Part shown: one piece after another, positions 54,982 to 63,016 of the stretch
Position numbering within the stretch: the first letter of the stretch is position 1
Layout: each line of letters opens with the position of its first letter
Source: Sedimentisphaerales bacterium
Lineage (GTDB): Bacteria > Planctomycetota > Phycisphaerae > Sedimentisphaerales > Anaerohalosphaeraceae
DNA length: 64,000 nt
Assembly (NCBI GenBank): GCA_028282905.1
Contig: JANQGW010000102.1
Span: 49,570-113,569, forward strand
Reading direction: 5' to 3'
Position numbers and translations under genes: made by a program
The notes under the pieces: model-generated
Database searches by the model: none
Told to the model about the DNA's origin: nothing
Seen by the model: the letters and a program-made list of their open reading frames with translations, nothing else

Positions 54982-57033
54982 TTAATGACACGCGCTTTCC
55001 GGATACAACCCGCAACCCAGCCAGCCTGCGGCAAATTCCACAAAATCCAGCAGATTGATCTTACAATCGTCAACTAAATCAAGTGCCTCATTGATCCTGT
55101 CAGGATAGATACAATCAGCAACATCATCCAGAATCGGGTTCGCATTGTACAGGTCAATAACTTCATTCGGTGCTAATGCATAGTTGTAAATGCGGAGGTC
55201 ATCAATGGCACCGTCAAACCTGCGATTTGTGTTGTTTTCAGCCATGCCAAGCCATATGACATCGGAATCACCATTGCCAAACGTAAATCCAGACGTGCCG
55301 TCCTGAATACCATTGACATAGGAAGTCGCAGTCCCGTTTGCAACAGTCATCACAATGAACTGCCAAGCGGCATCATCGGTCAAAGTAATCCCGGGACCAT
55401 ATGAGTTATTCCGGAACCACTGCAAAGATGCTCCGTTGTTTACAGTTCGCCAGAGCCACTTGTTGGTGGTATCCCAAGCATCTGCTTTACCCACGACACC
55501 CTGGCGACCACCTGGACCATTCCAGTTAACCCATGCGGCCACTGTAATCTGATTGGTATACTCCGACGGATCCCATGTGCCCGCATTGGCGACACAGTTA
55601 GGATCATTGATCAGGATTGCCCCATTGTCTGTGCCATCGGCGCCGGTTGTATATGTTCGCACAAAAGCGGCATTCTCCATGATTCCATCATTGCTTCCAA
55701 TCGAATCGGTATAAACGCCCGGCGAGTCAGTTGTCTGATCGAATTTCCACTGTGACAACGGGCGTTTAACACCCACTGCGCCGTCAGCGGATTGGTCACT
55801 GCCGGCAGTATTAATCGCAACACAATAGTAGAACGCTTCATCACTTACATCCACATCAAGAATTGTCAGACTATTTGAGTCTTCACCCACATATTTTGTG
55901 TCCGTCGCATCGTCTAACAATGTATTGGGGCCATCGACAACAACCTTATACCACTCATAAGAAGTCGCATTATCCGCTGAAACAACCAATTCAGCACTTT
56001 CACCAATTCCTACAACATCGCGTGGGGGATCAACCGTAATAAACGGTGTCGGCGGAGCAGTAGTAAAACTCCACAAGTCCCCTTCATGCTTAATCGGAAC
56101 AGTGTTCGGTTCGTATGCATCAACCTGCCAGTAATAGGTTGTATCATAGTTCATCTCTGTTGCCAGGGAAGAATGCAATGCCGGATCGGCCGTTAAAACA
56201 TCCTGAGCAGTGAGAATCTTTTCCATGTCATAGTTTGAATTCAGAATATTTGGCTCAGTACCGAACAGGACATCGTAATACACAGGATCATAAGCATTGG
56301 GAGCGAGCCAGTTTAATTGAGCTTCGACTGTAACATTAGCAATTCCATCCTCCGGATTGTCAATCTGGGCGGTTTCCGACCAGGTTCCTTGTACAACAAC
56401 AATATTATCAAGCAACATCCCGCCATCGTTGCCGCCTTCAAAACGAATTGTCTCAAATGGATTCGCGAGAACAAATGAGCTGCTGGTGTGAAATGCACCG
56501 GAAATACCACTCATGCTGAAGTTAACACCATCCGTCGAGACGCCGTACTGGAATTCCGGATTAGCATCGGCATCCAGGTTGCCGCATATGACTCTAACAT
56601 AATAAGGGGTATCTGCTGTCAGTGTTTGCGCAATCCCCTGGTTCCACCCCCACGCACTTGAATACTTGGATACACCGGTCGTTTGAAATCTCATAGTAAT
56701 AATATCTCCGGAATTTCCATCCGCTCTTAAACGGAGTCGCTCATTACCGGTCAAATTGTCAAATGAAATCATGAAATTCAGTGTCCACCCGGCGAGATTA
56801 TCGAGACCGCTGCCTGAACTGATAAAATCCTGAGTAATGGAGGCCCCGATAGTAACATCAGCAGAAACCAAATCTGACAGCGGTGTTGTCGTTTCCTGAT
56901 CGACAGCACCGCTAACAGTCCAGCCCGTCGGAAATGTGCCGCTTGTATTCTCAAAGTCACCATTGGTGACGTGTGCGGCCTGAGTCAGAGTACCCAATGC
57001 AGCGAGCATACATAAAATTAACACTTTTTTCAT
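54982..57033 (-). CDS. Secreted protein: shared N-terminal beta domain, FN3-like, Ig-like, LamG, dockerin-like
   Basis: A 683-aa exported protein without a catalytic signature. Signal peptide (ending LTQAA); the 210-residue domain shared with 48662-52153 and 57201-57914 (opens NGDFENTSGTFPTGWTV, closes FEGGNDGGMLLDNIVVV); an FN3-like segment (about 240-330); an Ig-like domain with DEAFYYCVA (about 335-425); a LamG domain (about 430-630); a dockerin-like C-terminus (CKINLLDFVEFAAGWL). The ATG has AGGAG 7 nt upstream. At DNA level its N-terminal domain is nearly identical over long stretches to that of 57201-57914 (around 56465-56510 versus 57350-57395), so the two arose by recent duplication. 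Confidence 0.87.
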   Translation of the reverse strand: MKKVLILCMLAALGTLTQAAHVTNGDFENTSGTFPTGWTVSGAVDQETTTPLSDLVSADVTIGASITQDFISSGSGLDNLAGWTLNFMISFDNLTGNERLRLRADGNSGDIITMRFQTTGVSKYSSAWGWNQGIAQTLTADTPYYVRVICGNLDADANPEFQYGVSTDGVNFSMSGISGAFHTSSSFVLANPFETIRFEGGNDGGMLLDNIVVVQGTWSETAQIDNPEDGIANVTVEAQLNWLAPNAYDPVYYDVLFGTEPNILNSNYDMEKILTAQDVLTADPALHSSLATEMNYDTTYYWQVDAYEPNTVPIKHEGDLWSFTTAPPTPFITVDPPRDVVGIGESAELVVSADNATSYEWYKVVVDGPNTLLDDATDTKYVGEDSNSLTILDVDVSDEAFYYCVAINTAGSDQSADGAVGVKRPLSQWKFDQTTDSPGVYTDSIGSNDGIMENAAFVRTYTTGADGTDNGAILINDPNCVANAGTWDPSEYTNQITVAAWVNWNGPGGRQGVVGKADAWDTTNKWLWRTVNNGASLQWFRNNSYGPGITLTDDAAWQFIVMTVANGTATSYVNGIQDGTSGFTFGNGDSDVIWLGMAENNTNRRFDGAIDDLRIYNYALAPNEVIDLYNANPILDDVADCIYPDRINEALDLVDDCKINLLDFVEFAAGWLGCGLYPESACH

Positions 57034-57169
57034 TATTATTCTCCTAAAAACGTTGCCTGTCGGTTTCTATTTCTTCACACTTTAGATGACGTGCTTATCC
57101 CCCCTGATGTACTTTCTTTTCCCATTCAAATAATACCATCAGTTATAATTATTCAGCATGAAAGAGAGC

Positions 57170-57186
57170 GGCGGTCTTCTGCCGCC
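57170..57186 (-). terminator. Possible terminator hairpin
   Basis: GGCGG and CCGCC pair around a seven-base loop about 15 nt past the stop codon of the 237-aa PEP-CTERM gene. The following minus-strand sequence GCTCTCTTTC is only moderately T-rich. Confidence 0.45.
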
Positions 57187-57200
57187 CTCCATTAATGTAG

Positions 57201-57914
57201 TCAACTTGTTTTCTTATTACGACGTACAAAAGTCATCAAAGAACCCATTCCCAGCAGAACCATCGTTGCCGGTTCCGGTACAACCGAAACATTGTCAATA
57301 ACAATTCCGCCATCACTGCCGCCCTCGAAAGTGACTGTCTCAAAAGGATTTGCGAGAACAAATGAGCTGCTGGTGTGAAATGCACCTGAAATACCACTCA
57401 TCGTGTAATTGACACCGTCCGATGAGATACCGTATTGAAATTCCGGATTGGCATCGGAATCCAGATTGCCGCAGATAACCTTGACATAGTAAAGGGTATC
57501 GGCAGTCAGGGTCGTACTAATGCCTCGATTCCAACCATATGCACTTGAGTACTTTAACACGCCGCCGGTGTCATACTTCATCGTGATCAAGTCTCCGGAG
57601 TTTCCGTCCGCTCGGAGGCGAAGCCGTTCATTGCCCGTCAGGTTGTCAAAAGAAATCATAAAGTCCAACTCCCACCCAACCAGGTTGTCATAGCCGCTGC
57701 GGGAGGTAATAAAATCCTGATTCATCTTGTCACCAATCCCAACAAGAGCAGAATAACTGCCCGCCAAGGGTGCTGTTGACTCCATTTCGACAGTACCTGC
57801 TGTGACTGTCCAATTCGAAAGATCACCAGTCTCAAAATCACCGTTTGGAATCAGGTTTGCCTGAGTAACTCCCACAAGTGCCGCTATTAATATACCAATT
57901 AGCATTTTTTTCAT
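57201..57914 (-). CDS. PEP-CTERM protein consisting of the shared N-terminal beta domain
   Basis: A 237-aa exported protein: signal peptide, the 210-residue domain shared with 48662-52153 and 54982-57033 (opens NGDFETGDLSNWTV, closes FEGGSDGGIVIDNVSV) and a PEP-CTERM tail (PEPATMVLLG, hydrophobic helix, RRNKK). Processing by an exosortase and attachment to the envelope are expected. It contains nothing but this domain, so the domain must fold and work alone; the pattern resembles a jelly-roll glycan-binding module. The ATG has GGAGG 9 nt upstream. It lies 97 nt downstream of the pseudopilin gene at 58011-58877. Confidence 0.92.
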   Translation of the reverse strand: MKKMLIGILIAALVGVTQANLIPNGDFETGDLSNWTVTAGTVEMESTAPLAGSYSALVGIGDKMNQDFITSRSGYDNLVGWELDFMISFDNLTGNERLRLRADGNSGDLITMKYDTGGVLKYSSAYGWNRGISTTLTADTLYYVKVICGNLDSDANPEFQYGISSDGVNYTMSGISGAFHTSSSFVLANPFETVTFEGGSDGGIVIDNVSVVPEPATMVLLGMGSLMTFVRRNKKTS

Positions 57915-58010
57915 CGTACCTTACCTCCAAAATTAAACATTATCTTTCCGTCACAATTCTTTTCTCACACTTCATATACATTTTGTCCGGCAACGCACCG
58001 GGCAGATACA

Positions 58011-58877
58011 TTAATCTAAATTTTCAATCCACTGCGGCCATGCCGCACTCTGCCGATTCCAATCATTGCTGCGCGGCCATTCTTTATGCCAATTGAATTC
58101 CCAAAGCCGCTGTTTCATCGGAACCTTCTCGGAATGCCCATCCAGGCAGATCATTTGCATAGTTTTTCCACTGCAGTGACGCGGCAACAGATAACGATTC
58201 GTAAACCCATTGAACTTCCAGGCACTGGCGGTTGCCGGTTCAGGATTTGCCTCATCCCTCGGCGCAATCTGCCAACCTGGCGGCCCGGGCGCCGCCCCGG
58301 CCCACATGCAATCACCCAATAGCGGAATCTGAGATGTTGAACCTCCGGAAATGCTGTCCGTTCTCCAGAACAGGCTGGTATCTCTCGTAAATGTATTATT
58401 CGTCGAATTTAGCGTTTGCTGGTCGATACTACCCACCCAATAATTATACCCATAGCTGCCGTCAACCGTTGCCAGACCGGTGGATGACTCGGCCAATCGG
58501 CTTTGGCTGTCATAAACAGCCCGCCAGGTTGTGAAAACAGTTCCTGAGTAGCCGCCGTTGGAACCAACCGCAAAGCCCTGGTTTTCAATTTTTGTGGCCG
58601 GACAGATAAAGGCTCCAGTATCCTCAAAGTAGGGGTACAACTTGTCGATCCAACCCTGCCAGCCTTCGCCGCCGCGACTGAAGGCGGCAAATGTGTTTTC
58701 ATTGTCGGCCAGGTAATTCTGAAAGCATAGATGCCATTGCCGCAGATTGGACATGCAAATGATTCCCTTGGCCTGATCCTTGACCTTACCTAAAGCCGGC
58801 ATAATGATTGCCATTAACAATGCGATGATCGCAATCACAACAAGTAATTCGATTAACGTAAAACCTTTTTTGCCCAT
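58011..58877 (-). CDS. Large pseudopilin-like protein with type IV prepilin N-terminus
   Basis: A 288-aa protein with the leader MGKKG and the class III signal motif [19 protein letters not shown]. The body (CMSNLRQWHLCFQNYLADNE, ICLDGHSEKVPM, FNWHKEWPR) makes it a paralogue of the protein at 35968-36828. The ATG at 58877 has GGAG 6 nt upstream; the ATG at 58889 precedes the ribosome site and is rejected. It is the first gene of the leftward-transcribed block of PEP-CTERM/dockerin proteins. Its upstream region carries phased direct repeats at 59048-59079. Processing by a prepilin peptidase is expected; function unknown. Confidence 0.88.
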   Translation of the reverse strand: MGKKGFTLIELLVVIAIIALLMAIIMPALGKVKDQAKGIICMSNLRQWHLCFQNYLADNENTFAAFSRGGEGWQGWIDKLYPYFEDTGAFICPATKIENQGFAVGSNGGYSGTVFTTWRAVYDSQSRLAESSTGLATVDGSYGYNYWVGSIDQQTLNSTNNTFTRDTSLFWRTDSISGGSTSQIPLLGDCMWAGAAPGPPGWQIAPRDEANPEPATASAWKFNGFTNRYLLPRHCSGKTMQMICLDGHSEKVPMKQRLWEFNWHKEWPRSNDWNRQSAAWPQWIENLD

Positions 58878-59631
58878 AAATCTCTCCATATAAAATCTTT
58901 ATGAGAATTCAGAGAAGTTGCCCCGTTGATGAGACAGAGAGGAAACAACGATTCCGCAATCGTCTTGAAAAGATGACACGTCAATTTTGATTTACCCATT
59001 CCTGTCATAATAATTATCATATCTTTTGTATCGCAAATACTTCAACGCCACTTTTCACAAAAGAATCACCACTTTTCACTTTTAAGATTCAGAAAAAAAT
59101 AACTTAATAAAATGAGTTGCGATAATTATTATCTGACAATGGTTAATAGAAAAACCATTGCAAAGATTAATAAGAAAATGAAAACGCAAAATTACTCACT
59201 TATACAGGGCTTTTTTATTGCACTGTCCGAATTTTAAACATATTTCGATCTGCGCTCGCAGTAAATCTCGCAATGAATTTATACCGCTGTTATCTTTTGG
59301 AGTAATTTGCTGGCCATTTAGAGGGTAGATATAAGTGTTGAATTCCCGCCAAACATCGCATAAGTCTCGAATAGAGTAGGAGTTAGGCATTTCCTTACGT
59401 GTGCAGTGTACTGTCAGGGGCAGTTCATAAATATCAGGTCAGATCACGGGCCTGTCAGTCTTCATTTTGATAGGAGAAAAGTTGTTTTATGTAAGCAAAA
59501 GCTGATCTGAGGAATAAAATCAGTCAACATTTTTTGATATAATAGAGAATTTACCTTCTACCGGTCGTCACAATTCTTTGCCATGCACCATTTCAATGAA
59601 AAGCAAACCTCTTCTATCTTGAATAAAACTT
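58878..59631. other. 754-nt region without a convincing gene
   Basis: The part near 58877 is the probable promoter region of the pseudopilin gene, with TATCGCAAA (59029-59037), ACTTCAACGCCA (59039-59050) and the phased repeat below. The rest is AT-rich. A 64-codon frame on the minus strand (59196-59390) has poor start context and no recognised motif, so it is not called as a gene. The region separates the polysaccharide locus from the recombinase/tRNA region. Confidence 0.6.
59048..59079. promoter_or_regulatory. CCACTTTTCAC direct repeats spaced 21 bp
   Basis: CCACTTTTCAC occurs at 59048-59058 and 59069-59079, an exact 11-bp direct repeat with a 21-bp period, about 170 bp upstream of the pseudopilin start at 58877. 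The first copy overlaps ACTTCAACGCCA (59039-59050), which is also present between the divergent pseudopilin and XylR-type genes. The half-site and period fit an AraC/XylR-type operator. Confidence 0.5.
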
Positions 59632-60747
59632 TCAATGTTTGTCTATCGATAACAGGTAATCTCGACTTTTATTAATAACTTCATCTGTTTGCTTGGACAC
59701 ATCTTGCACATATCTGGTTGCCATTTTCAGATTGGCATGCCCCAGTAGTCGTTGGACAGCAAAGGGATCGCCGGATCGGGCTGCCATAGTTGCGGCAGTT
59801 CTCCGTAGTGCATAAAAACCGGTCCCCTTTGGAACTTGCAGACCGGAATTTTTAAGAAGCCTTGAAAATCTTGTTGTCACCATATTAGTAGATGAATACT
59901 TTTTGGTTGCGCCGCAGTCAACATATCTTTCCGTAATCATTGGCTTTCCATGTTTGGTTTTAAATATCAATTCGCCCTCTTGATATGAAAGCTGTTCAAG
60001 TGCTTTAACTGTCTCGGACCATAATGGTAAATCTCGCATAATCCCGGTTTTCCCTCTGGCTAACACAACTCTTCCTCGAGTAAAATCAACATGACCCCAT
60101 CGGAGTTGGGCACAGTCTGTACAACCAAAGCCACAGTTCAACCCCAGCCAGATCATTGCCTTCATCTGATTATCAGCCAATTGCAATAACTGTTGTATCT
60201 GCTCGGAAGAAAAAACAAAACGCTGCTGATGTTCTACTTTATTTCTGCTCACAGCATCAATATTGGGAATCTCAATTAAAATATCATTCTTTTTGGCCCA
60301 ATGAAACATCGCTTTCATAACACTGATATTTAGATTGACCCGTTCAGCAGAATACTGCTGCATAATTTGACGTTTATAGTGGTGCAGATCCAATGTCGTA
60401 ATGTCCTTGATTTTCACAAATTGGCCAATGGAGTTGACAAATTTATGCAGACAGTTAACTTGATCCGAGTAATGTCGGGCTGTTAACTCACCTGTCTGTA
60501 CTTTTGCCGACTGATGCTGAAGGTACATTTGACTCAATGCCTTCAAGGTCATCTCTAAATTCTTACCAGTGATACTGTGATGATTCCGATACAGCAGAGA
60601 GGCATGCTCCTGATACCGTTCGAGGGCTAATTTCTTATCCTTTCCAAAATAGTAAATCTTACCTTTTATTTTCTTGCAATACTGACCCGTCTTATGCAGA
60701 GTTAGGGGAAATTTATCCGAACGAGTTTTTCGTTTTTGCGCACACAT
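59632..60747 (-). CDS. Tyrosine recombinase/integrase, planctomycete-type
   Basis: A 371-aa site-specific recombinase. An N-terminal SAM-like DNA-binding region (about 60-165) precedes the catalytic domain (about 175-350). Box II reads YALRRTAATMA and is followed by LLGHANLKMATRYVQD with the Tyr nucleophile. The box I Arg is not at its usual place (GLNCGFGCTDCAQLRW) and the box II His is Tyr, a pattern I recall from planctomycete integrases with CGFGNTD-like segments. The ATG at 60747 has AGGAGG 6 nt upstream, so the in-frame start at 60777 is rejected. The start is 320 bp from the 3-prime end of tRNA-Lys and transcription runs away from it, the usual layout of a tRNA-integrated element. Confidence 0.9.
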   Translation of the reverse strand: MCAQKRKTRSDKFPLTLHKTGQYCKKIKGKIYYFGKDKKLALERYQEHASLLYRNHHSITGKNLEMTLKALSQMYLQHQSAKVQTGELTARHYSDQVNCLHKFVNSIGQFVKIKDITTLDLHHYKRQIMQQYSAERVNLNISVMKAMFHWAKKNDILIEIPNIDAVSRNKVEHQQRFVFSSEQIQQLLQLADNQMKAMIWLGLNCGFGCTDCAQLRWGHVDFTRGRVVLARGKTGIMRDLPLWSETVKALEQLSYQEGELIFKTKHGKPMITERYVDCGATKKYSSTNMVTTRFSRLLKNSGLQVPKGTGFYALRRTAATMAARSGDPFAVQRLLGHANLKMATRYVQDVSKQTDEVINKSRDYLLSIDKH

Positions 60748-61067
60748 AATACGCCTCCTAGACAATAGAAACACCATATTTTCAAACAGGTTATTTACGA
60801 AACAGGCGTATTCCGGGTTGTAGTTTCAAGACATGGATGGATTCAATTATTCGCAAATAAGATAACATCAAACACTTATATTATTATACGAAACAATCAA
60901 TAATCGTTCAACCAAGACGGTGACTTTTGGTACTAAACATTCAATTGGGCAAAGTACATTTGATAGGCAAAACAAGTTTTTTGCAATTCAGCGCAAAATA
61001 TAAATAGTAGCAGACTATAGAAAGATAAGGAGGTAAACATACCAACAACTTTTTATAAATCAAATAA
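60748..61067. other. 320-nt gap between recombinase start and tRNA-Lys 3-prime end
   Basis: AT-rich region without a coding frame. It holds the upstream region of the recombinase gene and, next to the tRNA, would contain an attachment site if the element is integrated there. ACGAAACA occurs near 60889. No second copy of the tRNA 3-prime end was found within the window. Confidence 0.5.
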
Positions 61068-61142
61068 TGGTCGCAGGGGGATTTGAACCCCCGGCACCCT
61101 GATTAAGAGTCAGGTGCTCTGACCAGACTGAGCTATGCAACC
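61068..61142 (-). tRNA. tRNA-Lys (anticodon CTT)
   Basis: On the minus strand the acceptor arms GGTTGCA and TGCGACC pair over seven bases with one G-T. The D arm contains TAGCTCAGTCTGGTCAGAGCA. The anticodon stem CCTGA/TCAGG holds the loop CTCTTAA (anticodon CTT). The T arm is GGGGG-TTCAAAT-CCCCC. Discriminator A is at 61068; CCA is not encoded. It is flanked on both sides by tyrosine recombinase genes. Confidence 0.97.
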
Positions 61143-61273
61143 ATATTTTTGAATATGAATTTGAGTTTATTAATCTGTGGGTCACTATTAACACCAAATT
61201 TAAGAGTCTGGTGGTTGTATATAACACACAGATTCAGTTGTTTGTTTATAAAGTTAATTGAATATTTATTGAC

Positions 61274-62512
61274 ATGACAGTTTATACGAATAAATGGGAT
61301 TATCGGAAAAAGTTATTGGAAGTTGAGAATTGGACTATCCCTGACTCTGAAAAAGAAAAGCTCCAAGAATATGCAAATGAATACGCTAGCGGTAGAATCA
61401 CAGGAAGAATAGGGAAAAATATTGATGGCAGTATTGAAGATTCTTTGGTTAAATTGAAGCTCCCTTTATCTTTCATTAACAAATCTATTGACGAAATGAC
61501 GCAAGATGATCTTAAGAATTTTGTCGATTGTTTAATACAGGATAAAATTAGAAAGAAAGTCAGAAAGAAAGTTGATGGGAAATTAAAGTGGGTGGAAACA
61601 GGCAATTATGAAAAAAGTGGTAAGGATAAATTCCTTAAAAACTTTGCATTATATTTAAAATTCAGATTATCAGACAATCCCGAGAAGTTGTCGCAATTAT
61701 TGAAAATCGTAAAGATTATTCTCACACCTTCAATAAAGGATCCCGAGTCATTGAGTTATGACGAATTTGATAGAATATATGATTCTTGTTCTAATTTATG
61801 TGATCGCTTTTATTTGATGGTTAATGCCTGGGGAGGCTTTAGAGCTTCAGAATTTCATGGCATACGGGAATCAGATATCTATATGCCAAATATTGAAAGA
61901 GGCGAAGAATTTGTAAGAATCTGGATCAGGTATTCTAATAGTAAAACTAAAGGACGAATGATAACACTTTATGGATCAGATTGTTATAAAATCGTAAAAA
62001 AGTATATTGAAAGGAGAAGATTCGACGGGCTAAAGCCAGAAGAGCCTCTTTTTGAAAAAAGTCACAATTCCAGGAAATTGTGGCTAAGAAGATTGGGGAA
62101 AAGATTTTCACTTCATCTCCATGCCCACCTATTCAGAAGCACCTGTGCAACATGGCTTGTAGATAAAGGTATTCTAAAAAGCTATACTGATCTGATAGAA
62201 TTCTTTGGATGGACTTATGGCAGTACTGTCCCAAACCGTTATTTAAACCGAAGCAGGATCAAACTAAAACACATTGATGATAATGTCAAGCAAACACGAT
62301 TTGATGAACTGGAAAGAGAAATTGCGAAACAAAAAGAAATTAATAATATTCAAATGGCCAGGGCTAAAGAAAAACAGGATCGACAGCAAAAGCAAATCGA
62401 AGTCTTAAGAACAACAATCTCAGCCTTCAAAGATGATGTTATGGAACTCAAATCATTAATGCTAATTTATACCAGTAAACTGAAGAGATTGGAGATGCTA
62501 TCACGAGAGTAA
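61274..62512 (+). CDS. Tyrosine recombinase/phage-type integrase
   Basis: A 412-aa recombinase with a Lys/Asp-rich N-terminal DNA-binding half (to about 175) and a catalytic half. Box I is NAWGGFRASEFHGI with the Arg; a Lys lies in the SKTKGRMITLYG beta-hairpin. Box II reads HAHLFRSTCATWLVDKG (HxxR), and FFGWTYGSTVPNRYL provides Trp in the His/Trp position and the Tyr nucleophile. A C-terminal Lys/Glu/Gln-rich coiled coil (about 345-405) is added. It is unrelated in detail to the recombinase at 59632-60747 and much more AT-rich than the left part of the window, so it is likely of foreign origin. It starts 131 bp from the tRNA-Lys 5-prime end. Confidence 0.9.
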   Translation: MTVYTNKWDYRKKLLEVENWTIPDSEKEKLQEYANEYASGRITGRIGKNIDGSIEDSLVKLKLPLSFINKSIDEMTQDDLKNFVDCLIQDKIRKKVRKKVDGKLKWVETGNYEKSGKDKFLKNFALYLKFRLSDNPEKLSQLLKIVKIILTPSIKDPESLSYDEFDRIYDSCSNLCDRFYLMVNAWGGFRASEFHGIRESDIYMPNIERGEEFVRIWIRYSNSKTKGRMITLYGSDCYKIVKKYIERRRFDGLKPEEPLFEKSHNSRKLWLRRLGKRFSLHLHAHLFRSTCATWLVDKGILKSYTDLIEFFGWTYGSTVPNRYLNRSRIKLKHIDDNVKQTRFDELEREIAKQKEINNIQMARAKEKQDRQQKQIEVLRTTISAFKDDVMELKSLMLIYTSKLKRLEMLSRE

Positions 62513-62625
62513 GTTTGAAATTAAGTACAGCTGATTTTCTCTGATCAAAACAACGATGGGTCCGTAATCGGCCAAATCTGTTTCAAAACAAAAAAATATA
62601 AAAATTATCTACTCAAAAATTTTTC

Positions 62626-62826
62626 TTATCGAGGTATTTTTGGGGGCATACTCGGCAGATCACTCATGTCGAAATAGTCGCGAAGACATTTTTCGCCGCA
62701 GAAGTGAAGCGTCTTTTCCAAAGGTACAAAGTCCTTTGTGCCAATGACGCCGATGTCAACTCTGATTATATCAGATCCGACATTCAGTTCCTGCCTGCAG
62801 TTTGCACAGTTTATTGTTTTTTCCAT
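62626..62826 (-). CDS. Small zinc-ribbon-like protein
   Basis: A 66-aa protein with two cysteine pairs, CANC near the N-terminus and CGEKC near residue 48, the spacing of a small treble-clef or zinc-ribbon fold. No catalytic motif is present, and the C-terminus is Pro-rich (LPSMPPKIPR). The ATG at 62826 is chosen so that the protein starts MEKTINCANC; an upstream frame start at 62841 adds five residues. No clear ribosome site. The function is unknown; nucleic-acid or protein binding is possible. Confidence 0.55.
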   Translation of the reverse strand: MEKTINCANCRQELNVGSDIIRVDIGVIGTKDFVPLEKTLHFCGEKCLRDYFDMSDLPSMPPKIPR

Positions 62827-62880
62827 GAATAAAAATGACAAAATTCATTAAATAGAACTAAACTGATTTGCCTGAGACGT

Positions 62881-62903
62881 TTATCTGCTCTAGGCTCAGA
62901 TAA
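62881..62903. promoter_or_regulatory. Inverted repeat between the zinc-ribbon gene and the 180-aa gene
   Basis: TTATCTG and CAGATAA (7-bp arms, 9-nt spacer) lie in the intergenic region between the two divergent genes at 62826 and 63017. It could be an operator or a weak hairpin; there is no T-run. Confidence 0.25.
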
Positions 62904-63016
62904 GGGTAATTTGCACATGTTTTCGTTCTTGCTGATGTCAATTCTCATCAAAATGAAACTGTTCCATGATGCAAGGTCAACAATTATTTAAATGGCAATC
63001 TCTAAGATAGAGGAGA

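Noticed and set aside
59196..59390. 64-codon frame on the minus strand
   Set aside because: Ribosome site abuts the start, no recognised motif, and the region is AT-rich and intergenic. Not distinguishable from chance without homologues.
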